A stretch of DNA of 38,822 nt from Allomyces macrogynus ATCC 38327 (Eukaryota; Blastocladiomycota; Blastocladiomycetes; Blastocladiales; Blastocladiaceae). The position numbers and the translations under genes are program-made. Positions 21,591-32,247 of the stretch are shown here, piece by piece. Positions within the stretch are counted from its first letter, which is position 1. Each line of letters begins with the position of its first letter. The stretch is from assembly GCA_000151295.1 (NCBI GenBank), contig GG745330.1:166888-205709 (forward strand), written 5' to 3'. A model generated the notes under the pieces. That model made no database searches. It worked only from the letters and a program-made list of their open reading frames with translations, and was not told the DNA's origin.

Positions 21591-22367
21591 GGCGGGGTGC
21601 ACTTCCTCGAACGTTGTTGGCGGCGAACGCTTGCGGGTCGGGAGGCCTTGAAGCTGGGCAGGCCAGGGCCGCGCGTTGGCGGACGAGCGAGCGGTTGGAC
21701 GCGGCAACAGGCGGGCGGGAAAGCAACCGGTGAGGTCGTGCTGCGTTGGCGGCGGTGGGGTCGTGGTCGTCACAGTCGCGGCCGTGGAGCACGAGGGTGG
21801 CGAGGGGGGCACGGGCATCAGGGGCACCAGGTGGGCCGGTTGCGCAACGTTGGGCGCCCTGGTGCTGGCCACTGCGCGCGCTTTTCGTGTGGCTTGTGGC
21901 CCACCCCCGCTGGTTTCGTCGTGCTTTCGAGCGCGTTCTCGACTGTTTTCGGCCGCAGAGGTTGGGTCAGGCCAGGTTAGGGTTCGGCTCCGTGGGCGGC
22001 CTGTCACGCCAAACATGGTTTGGAATTGACTCATTTAGGGCTCGCTCCACCTTGCAGTGTCGTGCACTGTCCAACGGCCGCCGGCTCGACAACAAGGACG
22101 ACGACGACGACGGCGGCGGCCTCCTCTCCAGCAGCGTAGCTCAGCGCACTCGGCTCAACATCGACCCACCGACACTTTGCGCCAAGTGACATCAATTCGC
22201 CCGCCAATTCGTGAGCCTTGCACCACCATCATGTCCGACCAAAAGTACTTGCCGACCATGGTTTGCGGCGGCGCAAACCGTGACCACGCACGACGCCGCC
22301 AATGTCCCTGCGACCATAATCCTGAGAAATTGACCTCCGTTCTTGGTGGCCTAGACTCGCTCCGCCC
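21591..22367. other. Divergent region between CHS4 and RAD5
   Basis: About 0.78 kb separates the two divergent starts. A plus-strand ATG at 22231 begins a short frame that does not join the RAD5 exons in phase, so it is more likely leader sequence or an upstream ORF. No clear TATA box. If the longer CHS4 start at 22034 is used, the region shrinks to about 330 bp. Confidence 0.5.
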
Positions 22368-25300
22368 ATGCGCGTCAAGGACGAGGCCGGCCGGACCAGC
22401 AACGGCAACAGCGCTGCTCTGTCGCGTGAGTACTCTCGGCTGTGCGAGAACATCATGGCCAAGCCCCTGTCCGGTCACTGACGTGAAGGCCATGTCTGGC
22501 CCCTTAGCCGCGGCCCCCAGACAGAAGCGCTCGCTGCCACAGGACACCCCGTCGCCCAATGCAAAAGGTGGGAGCGTCGTCGTCAAGAGCCGAACGTTTG
22601 CTCTTGCGCCGGCAACAACAGCTGATGCAGCTCTCAATGCGACTCTTCCACAGGTGACACGAAGCGTCGCGCCGTGGCCACGCCATCGTCGCCTGCCGCT
22701 GCTCGGCCGGTTCCACCACCCCACGCTGATCCTGCCATCATGATCAAGGCCGAGTGCGCGCACCCTCCACCCTCACCAGCATTCGCTGGCCAGGCGCCTT
22801 ATAACTATCCACCCGGAATCGTGCCAGTACGTCAACGTTGAACGCGCCACGGCGCGCGGCCCCACGGTTGAACCAAAGCTGATGAGCCTGTGACTTCTCG
22901 AGCCACCATTTGGCGTGCCCTACCAGTATGGTCCGCGCGAGTTCCCGTTACCCATGCCGGTCACGCACCCGATGCCCGGCATGATGCCCGCCGCGTCCTT
23001 CCCGCTCATGGGCCACCCACCCGTGGCCTTGCCCAAGCTCTACCAGGCTTATCATCAAGTACTGGCGGCGGGGTACGCAGTCCCGCCTCCGGCCCAACCG
23101 GTCCCACCCAACGCGGGCGCGCCGCGTCCGGCGACACCCATTCGGATCGATGCGTCATCATCGCCATTGCCAATGACCACTCGGCTGTCGGCCGCGGTGC
23201 ACCCAAATGCCGCGCCCGCGCCAGCGCCAATGCAGCCGAACGCGGCTCCTGCTCGCCCGCCAGCCGCTGCTGCCGCTACCGTTGCGGTGGCGGCGAATGG
23301 CGCGGCACCCAACGCGAGCTTGACCGTCAACGATTACTTGCTCAAGACGCCCGAGATCAACACGGAGAGCGACGACGAGTTTTTGATGGAGTGCGCACGC
23401 GTTCGCACCAACATCGTCGGTCCGTTCATTCGTTGACTTGATGGACTCGGTGAATGTATGGGCTCCTGACATCCAGTCAATCTAGGCATCCAAAATTATT
23501 ACGGCTTTGTCGAGGAAGGCGACGACGTCGTGCTCCTGCGGGATCCCGAGAACCAGTTTGGTGCGATTCGTTTTTGCGTTGCCCGACCTTCGGGGGCTGT
23601 TTCTCACCCTGTATTCTTCGTTGGGGATCGGCGCAGATCCGCACGCGATCCGAGTCGACAATGTCCTCGAGATTCAAGTCGGCTTCTTGCCCGCATCCGT
23701 CGCCAAGGTCCTTGGGCCGCTCATCGAGGGCAATCGCATTCAGACGCAAGGTACGATCTTTTGCTGGACGGTTGACGACGACCGGTATCGCAACATCACT
23801 CACTGACTCTTCTTTGCCAATTTTGGTACAACTAGCCAAGGCGATTGGCGAGCCCACGGCCACGACGCTCCCGATCGAGATTCGCGTGTTCACGCCACCC
23901 GGCAACAACGACACGATTCGCATGTGCCTCGAGCAATTCGACCTGCTCCCAAGGCCTCGGCAAACGCGGCCTGGCCGCACACCGGCGTCGGCCAACATCA
24001 AGGTCCCCATTACAGGCGCGGGCACCGGCGCGTTCCCGGAGAACGTGGTCGCGGCGTTCCAACCCGCACCATTCCAACCGGCGGCTGTACCGGCCCCCAT
24101 CCCACCGCCCCCCTCTCTAGTCGTCGATCTTGCCGCGACGGCCGAGGAAATGTGGCAGCAGCTTCTGCAAGCTGGCGACTACGACGAGGGCGGCGGCCGC
24201 GTGATCATGGACTCGATTGGTATGAAGGAGCAGGAACTGTCGGCGTTGCCCGAGGCACCGCAGCCGACTGGCATGATGTCGGACCTGCTCCCGTACCAGA
24301 AACAAGGGCTCGGGTGGCTGCTCAACGCCGAGCACCCGCGCACGCCGTCGGCCACGGTTGAGTCGCAGTTTTGGACGATTCGCGATATCAATGGCGCACA
24401 CGTGTTTTGGAACCGCGCGTCGCGTGCCCAGGCGCAGGGCGTGCCGCGGCTCTACCGCGGCGGGATCCTCGCCGACGATATGGGGCTCGGCAAGACGATT
24501 CAGATCCTCGCGCTGATTCTCTCGGACCCGAACGGCGCCGGGTTCGTGACGGAGCCGGGCGAGGTCAGCCCGTCGTACTGCAACGCGACGCTGATTGTGT
24601 GCCCGCTGAGCGTCGTCGGCAACTGGACGCAGCAGATCGAGGCGCACGTCGAGTCGGGCCGGCTGCGGTACCACGTGTTCCACGGCAACAACCGCAACAA
24701 GGACCCGCGGTACCTGCAGAGCATGGACATGTGCGTCTCAAACTTTCGTCGATCTTCTTTTGGGGATTGCTTGCACTGGCTCACGGCTGGGCCCTGTTTT
24801 CGACAGCGTCATCACGACCTACTCGATCATGAGCCTGCACACCGAGGATACGCCGCTCCACCGCGTCCGTTGGCGCCGCGTCGTGCTCGACGAAGGGCAC
24901 ATTATTCGCGTGCGCACGACCAAGAATGCGAGCGCCGCCTGCAACCTCATTGCCGAGCGCAAGTGGGGTACGCGCCAAAGCAAAAGACGTCACAAGCTGG
25001 TCGTCTAACATGCCCGTGACGCTGTGTAGTGCTGACGGGCACGCCGCTGCACAACAAGCTCGAGGACCTCTACTCTTTGCTGAGGTTTCTTGAATTCTTT
25101 CCGTTCGACCAGCTGCAGCAGTGGAAGTCGACGATCGAGCGCCCGCTCAAGCAGAAGCGCCGCGACGCCATGTCCACGTTCCAGGAGCTCGTGCGCATGC
25201 TTTGTCTGCGGCGCACCAAGGCCATGGAGCTGTCGGGCAAGCCGATTCTCGAGCTGCCGAAAATCACCTACCTGGTCCACAAGGTGGCGTTCCGCGGCGA

Positions 25301-26654
25301 GGAGCGGCGGCTCTACGTCAAGTGGGAAGCCAAGTCTCGGCAAGCTTACGAAGAGTACATGCGTGAGCAAGCCGAGCGCAAGGCGCTGCGCGAGGCCGGA
25401 TTCGACGTCGGGCCCGGCGACAACCTGCGCGTGATTTGCAACATGCTCAAGTACCTGACGCGGCTGCGGCAGCTGTGCAACCATCGCGCGCTCGTGGAAA
25501 AGGAAAATGCACCGAAAGTCGGATCCAAGACGCAGTTGCTCGCGTTTTTGCGCGACCATGTCGCCGACGATTGCGCGCTGTGCCTGTCGGCCATGCGCAC
25601 GCCTGCGATCACAGCGTGCACCCATTTGTTCTGCTCCGAGTGCATTCGCCCCGTGCTCGACAAGGTCAAGGCGTGTCCGCAGTGCCAGGCGCCGCTCGAG
25701 GAGAACCAGGTGTACGACTTGCCGCAGGACACGGAGGGGGACGAGGTCGCGGTCGTCGAGCGCGAAATGGCGGCGCCGGGGCACATGCATTTCACGACCA
25801 CCGATTTCCTGAGCAGTTCCAAGATCGACGCACTCGTGCGTTGGTTTATTTTCGCGCCAGCAGCTTCACGACGGGGAGAGTTTTCCCCGGTCGGTTACTG
25901 ACTACGCCACGCCCGCATCCATCTAGATGACGTTCCTCGAGACGGCGCGCACGCGCGACTCGACGACGAAGTCGGTGATTTTTAGCCAGTGGACATCAAT
26001 GATGGACCTGATCGAGGTGCCGCTGCGGCAGCGCGGGTTCCAGTTTGTGCGGCTCGACGGCACCTTGACGCGCCGCGACCGCGACGAGGCCATTGACCAG
26101 TTCCAGTCGGACAACACCATTTCCGTGTTCTTGATTTCGCTGGCGTGCGGTGCGACGGGGCTCAACCTTGTCGCCGCCACGAACTGTTTCCTCGTCGAGC
26201 CCTGGTGGAACCCGCAGATAGAGCGGCAGGCGATCGGTACGGACCATCATTCTGTTGCGTGCGCGCTGGGCCACGATGACAAGATCACCAATTCCTGGCA
26301 CGTACGCTGCGGCGTTGTCTTTGTGATTGTAGATCGCATCTACCGTATCGGGCAAACGCGGCCCGTCACAGTCGTGCGGTTCGCCATGGAGAACTCGGTC
26401 GAGGAGCGCGTGCTCCTGCTGCAGGAAAAGAAGCGCAAAATGGCCGAGGACGCTTTTGGCGAGGGTTCGACGCAGAATAACAAGGTGTCGCGCGCGGTAC
26501 GCTTTTTTTTTCTCTCCCCCATAGTGCGACCGTTAACATGGGGTGAACTGACGCGGCATTCGATTGGTAGACACGGCTCGAGGACATTCGCGCACTGCTC
26601 GGTGAGGCGTCGGCCGACGACCAGCGGCTGGCGGCCGAGTTGGACGAGCTGTGA
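22368..26654 (+). CDS. RAD5: RAD5/HLTF-type DNA translocase and ubiquitin ligase
   Basis: Rad5/HLTF proteins drive error-free damage bypass: the RING recruits Ubc13-Mms2 to polyubiquitinate PCNA and the SNF2 motor reverses stalled forks. Model, twelve exons: 22368-22425, 22508-22567, 22654-22826, 22903-23419, 23486-23560, 23637-23750, 23836-24730, 24807-24967, 25030-25835, 25927-26236, 26333-26496 and 26571-26654, all in phase, 1138 aa. Disordered N-terminus, then HIRAN (about 263-331: NIVGIQNYYGFV, DPHAIRVDNVLEIQVGFLP), SNF2 motor with LLPYQKQGLGWLL (483), DDMGLGKT Walker A (546), DEGHIIR (659), C3HC4 RING (866-905, CALCLSAMRTPAITACTH), and helicase C (955-1095: VIFSQWTSMMDLIE, GATGLNLV, RIGQTRPV). 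DEGH-IR-RTT and the length favour Rad5 over HLTF. Exon 4 could instead begin at 22927. The first exon is the least certain. Confidence 0.93.
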
Positions 26655-26899
26655 GTCGAGCAGACGGTGCCCGATCGATGAACGAGGGCGAGGTGCGGGC
26701 CGTGCAGGCGCACGGCTCGGTGGAGTCGTTGGGTTGTGTTTTGGTTTCTGTTGGTTGTTTTGTTCTCCGGGAGACGGGAGTGCGATATGTTGATGCGAGG
26801 GCTTCGGAAATCGAAATACAATAACAAACACTTGGTGTGCGTATCAATTCGTGCCTACCAGTCCTCACCACCGCCAAATCAGTCCCTCTCTCCACTGTG

Positions 26900-29800
26900 C
26901 TATCCCTTTAAAATCGAAACGAGCTTGGATCGGACCACTAGCTGGTAGACGGGCCCAACCGTGGCCAAGAAGGCCGAGACGACGCTACTCGCCACGACGA
27001 TTATCGCGAGCGGCCACGGGAATCTCGAGTCGATCGGGCTTTGCGTCAGAATCGCGCGTTGCGCCGACATGGTCCAGCTCATGCCGGTGCCCACGACCAT
27101 CTACGCGAGGAACGGGTGTGAGTGGCAGGCGCGCGTCGAAACGCAGATAGGGTGGAGAAGAAGCGCACCCCGAGGACAAACGCGGCCATGATGAGGATCA
27201 ACGACTCGTAAAAATAGAGCCGCATCACAGCGAGCCGACCGAGACCAAGCGATCGGAGAATGCTAAACCCGGGACGAATCGTGAGCAGGCAGAGACGCGA
27301 TACCGCGCACAACCAACTGGCAGCCGCCAACGTACCCAATCTCCTTTGCCTGCTCCGTGATATTCACGTACATGCTCGTATTCAACGAAAAGAACGTGAT
27401 CACCATAATCAACGCCGTCACGACATTGAAGATCATCCCCAACGCATCATTCGCCTGCGTGGAACCCTGCAACAACGTCTCGATATCGAGAATATTCTCG
27501 TACCCGAGCAACGCGGCGACTTCACGGCGCACCTGGCGAAACGCGCGCGTCGACAATTTCGGGTCCAACTTCAAGTAAAACGCGCGCATGGGCAAATCCG
27601 AGATCCCGGCATACTGGCCCTGCGTCCAGTTGAGAAACGTCGGCAGCGACACAAGCAGGTCCTGCGACCCGCGCGCGAATGCCGTGAGCGTGAACCCGGG
27701 CGCGGCGGTCGCAAAGAACAGCGGCCAGACGGGGAACAAGTCGCGCTTGGTCCTTGCGCCGTTGCGCGATCGGAGAATCGCGACCACCGGATCGTCAAAG
27801 TGCGAGAGGTGCAGCTGGTCCTGATAGAATGCGGCGGTCACGGCCGAGTGCTGCCCCTTGTGCGTATACAGCTGCTCCGACGGCGAGTAGGCTGGCACGC
27901 GCGGATCGTACCCGCGCGTCTGCAAGAACCCAGCGGGGATCATATCAAAAAACCCCGGGGACACGCCGTAAATGTTCTGTGACCCGGTATAGGTGCGGCC
28001 CAAGTTGCCGATTTGCGACTGCAGCGACTGCGACGCGACGCCCACGTCATCGAGCGAGTAGGTCGACCAGGCGAATGCGAGGACCGCTGGGTTATTCATC
28101 GCGTACGCCTCGAGCGCGTCCTTAACGATGATCGGGGCCGGTAAGCCCGTGAGGACGCGCGCGTCGGAAAAGACGACAATATCGCCGCCGAGGTTCTTGC
28201 GATGGTCGTACTGCAGAGCGCTGATTTGCACTTGTGCGGTCACGGCAAGAAATACGATAAACGAGAGCGACAGCGCATAGAGCATCGACGTTTTCCGGTT
28301 GCGGCGGCGGTGCGAGATCAGGTTGGTCTCGACGAGCGGCGGCAATGCGCGGTTCTCGAAAAACAGCACGGTGAAGAGAACGCGCGTGAAGACGGTCTCA
28401 AACAGCTGCAGGAAATTGCTGGCGACGACGACGAGTCCGCCAATCATGCCGATCAAGATGGCCAGAAAGATGTTGAATAGCAGCGGCAGGTCGTCGGTGA
28501 GCAGCGCGAGCGGCAGGAAGTAGTAGATGCCGAACCCGACGAGTGCCAAGACCAGGCCAATGATGGCGAGGAGAGGGTCAAACGACGTCTTGGCGCGCTC
28601 GACCGTGATAGTCGTCATCTTGATGGCGGGGCGGTAGCGGTCCAGCGAGTCGTGCAGGTTGAGGGACAGCGCTTGCCGTACAGGTCCGATGGATGCGAGC
28701 GCGGGAACGACAATGGCCATGCCGACGCACGCGCCAATCGATGCGGGCGTCAGGTAAGGGCTCATGGCGATGTTGAGAAACATCTCGAGCTTGCCCTTGA
28801 GCGCGCCAAAGAAGGCTTGCGCGACGCCGAGACCGAGGAACAAGGCCGGAATTGAGTAGGAGAGCGCTTGCATCTGCGCGAAGATGCAGCACGGAAAATG
28901 GTTAATCTCCTCTCCGGAACTTCGAGTCAAACTGTGCATCAATGCGTACCACAATGAGCAACAACAGTAGCGTGCGGTTCATCCCAATCATGCGCAGCAC
29001 GCCGAGCTCAAACGTCTTGGTCTCGACCGAAACCATGAGAAGGCAGTAGACCAAGAACACGGACAAACCGCCGAGCGTGATCAAGATCAGCGACAAGATG
29101 AGGTTGACAAACGAGGCCAGCTGGCTGGTCGTGTCGAGCTGGCGCAGAATCGGGATCATGACGCTCACGTCCGTGAACCCGACGCGGAATAAAAGCTCGT
29201 TGGCCCACGTGTAGATGGGTCTGGCAATCTCATTTAGGTCCGAAGTCAGGTACTGCGGGTAATGTGGCACTTGGCGGTTCATGACCACGTGCTGCACGGA
29301 ATGGTAGATGGTGTGCGCGACGCGGCCCAGAGCGGCCACAAATGACGGCGAGTGCAGCGGGTGCAAGTGGTCCTTGGCGTAAGCGGCAATGGTCGCGTAG
29401 TCGAGGAACAACACGTCACGCCGCGATGTTTCGCCCTTGCCCAGGAAATTGGGCAGAACCGCGGCAACGCGCACGGGGAGTGCGAGCTGCTGCTTGGCGT
29501 AGCTTGGGACGGACGATAGCGAGACGGATCGCTGCGCCAATGTGTACGGGTACTCGATCAGGTTCGTGCTGTTTGAAACAAAAGACAAATGAGCAAGACC
29601 ATGATCATCGCAGAAAGGCAGTTGTGATGACCGTACAGAGTGCTCGTGACGATCACGTAGTCGTTGACCTGCACACCCAAAGCATCGGCCACGTCCTGGA
29701 CCAGGACCACGGTCCCCGGCTCGATGCGATTGATGGGCCAGTTGGTCCCAATCCCGGCCAGCGCCTCGCGCTGCGCGTCGAGCAGAAACAGCTTGAACCG

Positions 29801-30568
29801 GCCGCCAATCGAGCACATGTTGCTCGCGCACTCGGCCCGGCCCGAACATTGCTGGCGCGACGCCTGGATGCGTGCTAGAAGGACCGGATCCGACGTGGTG
29901 ACGAGTGGCATGCCCGTGTAGGGATACGTGGCCTCGGCGGGGGACGAGGTGTCAAATCCTTCGCATCGTGCTGCCGAGTAGACGGCCACGTCCAGATCGT
30001 TGAACCGCGGCGAGTGGAAAGCGTAGGGCGACGACGGCGAAGACGAGCTTGCGGATCCCCCGGGGTCGAGAGCCGTCGGGAACGTTTCGGCCAAACGCGT
30101 GTAGTTTAGGCGCTTGACCGTGGCGGCGGCCGACGGATAGAGGACCAAGTCGACTTGGCCAACCTGGGCCTCGGCGAGCGAGAGGAAAATGAGCGGCGCG
30201 TAGCCTGTGGTCGAGACGAGTAGGGCGGCAACGACGACGACGAGCCAGACGACGGCCAGTCCAAGGCAATAGTGACCGCGTTGCCGTGTGGCCTCGCGCC
30301 ATGCAAGCGATGCGGCGAGTCGCCATGATGCAGGCGAGGTAGCGACGTGTTTTGGCGCTCGAGGTGGTGCAGGTGAGGCCGGCAGCTGCGCGGTTTCCGG
30401 TGGACGCGCATGGGCTGCTGGAGCAGGTCGTTCCGGAGCGGTCGGCTTGAGAAGCAGCGAGTCCTTGGATCCGGTCGCAGGCGGTCGAGGGCGTGGTGGC
30501 GGCTGGGCACTCGACGACGTCGCGCTGGCAGGGGGTGCTGCGGGGTCGAAGGCCGGGGCGGGGGCCAT
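26900..30568 (-). CDS. FtsX/MacB-like ABC permease, eukaryotic
   Basis: Model: exons 30568-29637, 29568-28950, 28873-27336, 27262-27169 and 27100-26900, all in phase, 1127 aa. After a 100-residue Pro/Ala-rich cytosolic N-terminus comes TM1 (about 101-120, GLAVVWLVVVVAALLVSTTG). Then follows a large soluble domain with Cys residues and an NYT site, a three-TM FtsX unit (LASFVNLILSLILITLGGLS, MEMVTKT-like loop VSVETKTFELGVLRMIGM, then SYSIPALFLGLGVAQAFFGA). A central hydrophobic pair, a second large soluble domain and a second FtsX unit follow (NVVTALIMVITFFSLNTSMY, EIGILRSLGLGRLAVMRLYF), and it ends ILKG. The ELGVLRMIGM and EIGILRSLGL loops are the FtsX signature after the first TM of each unit. 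Bacterial relatives work with an ABC ATPase; none is nearby. Substrate unknown. An ATG at 30742 would add a poly-Arg stretch and is judged untranslated. Confidence 0.85.
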
Positions 30569-30608
30569 TGTGGCGAGAGGGCGCGTGCGTGAGGCGCGGT
30601 ATCGTGCA

Positions 30609-30611
<3 letters not shown>

Positions 30612-30643
<32 letters not shown>
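30612..30643. repeat. (GTC)n trinucleotide repeat
   Basis: About ten GTC units, (GAC)n on the other strand, lie 45-75 bp upstream of the preferred start of the FtsX-like gene, so probably in its 5' leader or promoter. If the upstream ATG at 30742 were used, the repeat would encode poly-Arg. Confidence 0.9.
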
Positions 30644-30644
<1 letters not shown>

Positions 30645-30971
30645 TGTGACGATCGAAGCGCGGCGACGGAGACGAGCAGCGAACCGAAACAGGCGTCACA
30701 CGCTTCATCGCGGTCACGTTGCCCGCCATGTGGCAAGAGCACGTCGGGCGACTCAAGTCGGACAACCTCATTCGCTCATTTCCTTTCCAGCTGCTTTGCT
30801 TCGACCTCTGCGCCGACGAACGACGGCCACGTCGCCAAATCATTGCCCTGCACTACGACCCTGCCCGCCTACTTGCTGCAACACCATGTTGGCCCACGCC
30901 CCCGCCGCCGGTAGGCTCTCCTCGCCAACATCGCCGTCGCAACTCGCCAGAACGACCTTGGCCACGCGACA

Positions 30972-32162
30972 ATGCCGACGCCACCCCGAGATGCATTGCA
31001 ACAGTCGCTAACCGAGCTCCCGCCGTGGCTCCTGTCCATGTCGTTTTCCTCGCCTCGCCTGTTCACGCCGCCAGGATTCTGTACGACCATCCGCGAATCG
31101 ACCTTGATCACGTTTGGACCCGTTTCCTCGCTGACCTCCGACGGCTCGCCGCCTTGACCGCCGCCAGATAACGCACCCTTGTCCAAGTTTACCTTGACCA
31201 GCGTCGCCGCCTGCTCGGTCGCCGCGTCCGTCTTCCACCTGCGCCACTGGTTCCCGCTTCACCTCTCGCTCGTCGTCGCAGGCGCGCAAGTGCAACGACT
31301 GGTCGTCTCGCACTGCGCCTTCACGTCGAGTAGCGAACTGCTCTTTGGCGGCGTGCTCCTCTACTACCTGCGCGGCATCGAGCGCCTCTACGGCACGCGC
31401 AAGTTTGCCGTCTTTGTCACCGTCACCTCGACATTGGCCACGCTGCTCAACGTCTCGATTCTCGTTCTCCTGCGCGGCTTTGTCAACTGGACCGCGCCAG
31501 GACCGTACGTTTTTACGTCGGCTGTTTGGTGACCGCGATGCTTGCCGTGATGTTGACCAGCTTTTCGCTCTAGATACGCATGGATTTTTGCAAATCTCTT
31601 CATCTACCACGAGCGCGTCCCGGAAACCGATAAGTTTGAAATTCTCGGCATTCGATTCTCGCAAAAATCATTTGTCTATTTGCTCGCCGTGCAGGTGCGT
31701 TCTCCCATCCCTTCCTCTCAAACGACCACTCAACAACAACTGACCACCCCCCACCATTTTGCACTCCAGCTTATCGCCGCCGACTGGTCCCACTCGTGGC
31801 TGCCGGCCCTCTCCGGCCTCGTCGCGGGCGCCGTCTGGGCAACCGACTTGTTCGGCATGCAATCGTGGCGATTCCCGCGCGCAATCGAGAAATTCGCGAC
31901 TCGTTACTTGGCCCCGCTCCTGCAATCGCCGCCGCCGGAGCGGTCGACCAACCCAGAGGTGCCGCGCCCGCCCGCCCGGACGACGGCCGCAACGAATGCG
32001 GCCACGACCATGGCGCCCAATGTGCCGGCCATGCCCGAGCAGCCCGTGCACCAGGACAGTATCGAGTTGCTGGTGGCCATGGGGTTCGACCGCGAGCGCG
32101 CGACCACGGTGTTGCGGCGCGTGGGTGGGGATATGGAGCGCGCAGTGCAGGCGTTGTTGTAG
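30972..32162 (+). CDS. UBAC2/Dsc2-like rhomboid pseudoprotease with UBA domain
   Basis: UBAC2 and fungal Dsc2 are ER or Golgi membrane proteins with a rhomboid fold lacking protease activity and a C-terminal UBA. They serve in ER-associated degradation or the Dsc ubiquitin-ligase complex. Model: exons 30972-31080, 31168-31504, 31574-31694 and 31770-32162, all in phase, 319 aa. The joints restore FTPPGFYNAPLSKFTLTSVA, the conserved N-terminal pattern, then FHLRHWFPLHLSLVVAG, SSSELLFGGVLLYYLRGIER and YAWIFANLFIYHERVP. I see no rhomboid GxSx serine or partner histidine, so it is probably inactive. A Pro/Ala linker leads to the UBA domain at the very end (SIELLVAMGFDRERATTVLR then ERAVQALL), with the MGF loop for ubiquitin binding. 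The start could also be at 31038 (MSFSSPRLF). It is convergent with ADA2, with 85 bp between stops. Confidence 0.88.
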
Positions 32163-32247
32163 ATTTGGTGCAAATGGACATCAATTTGAATTCATTGACT
32201 GACTGTGCCAGGAAATTTGTGAGCATCAAAGCTCGAACACGCTGCCA

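Noticed and set aside
20613..21980. 455-codon plus-strand frame opposite CHS4
   Set aside because: Leu/Arg repeats come from antisense Gln codons; the minus strand has Sel1 repeats.
21591..22034. 148-codon N-terminal extension of CHS4
   Set aside because: Lacks third-position G/C bias at its start and has no Chs4-like content; the ATG at 21590 has a better context.
22231..22260. ATG at 22231 as the RAD5 start
   Set aside because: No donor after it joins the downstream exons in phase; the ATG at 22368 does.
30569..30742. Poly-Arg N-terminal extension of the FtsX-like protein
   Set aside because: It is only the (GTC)n repeat read in frame; probably 5' leader.
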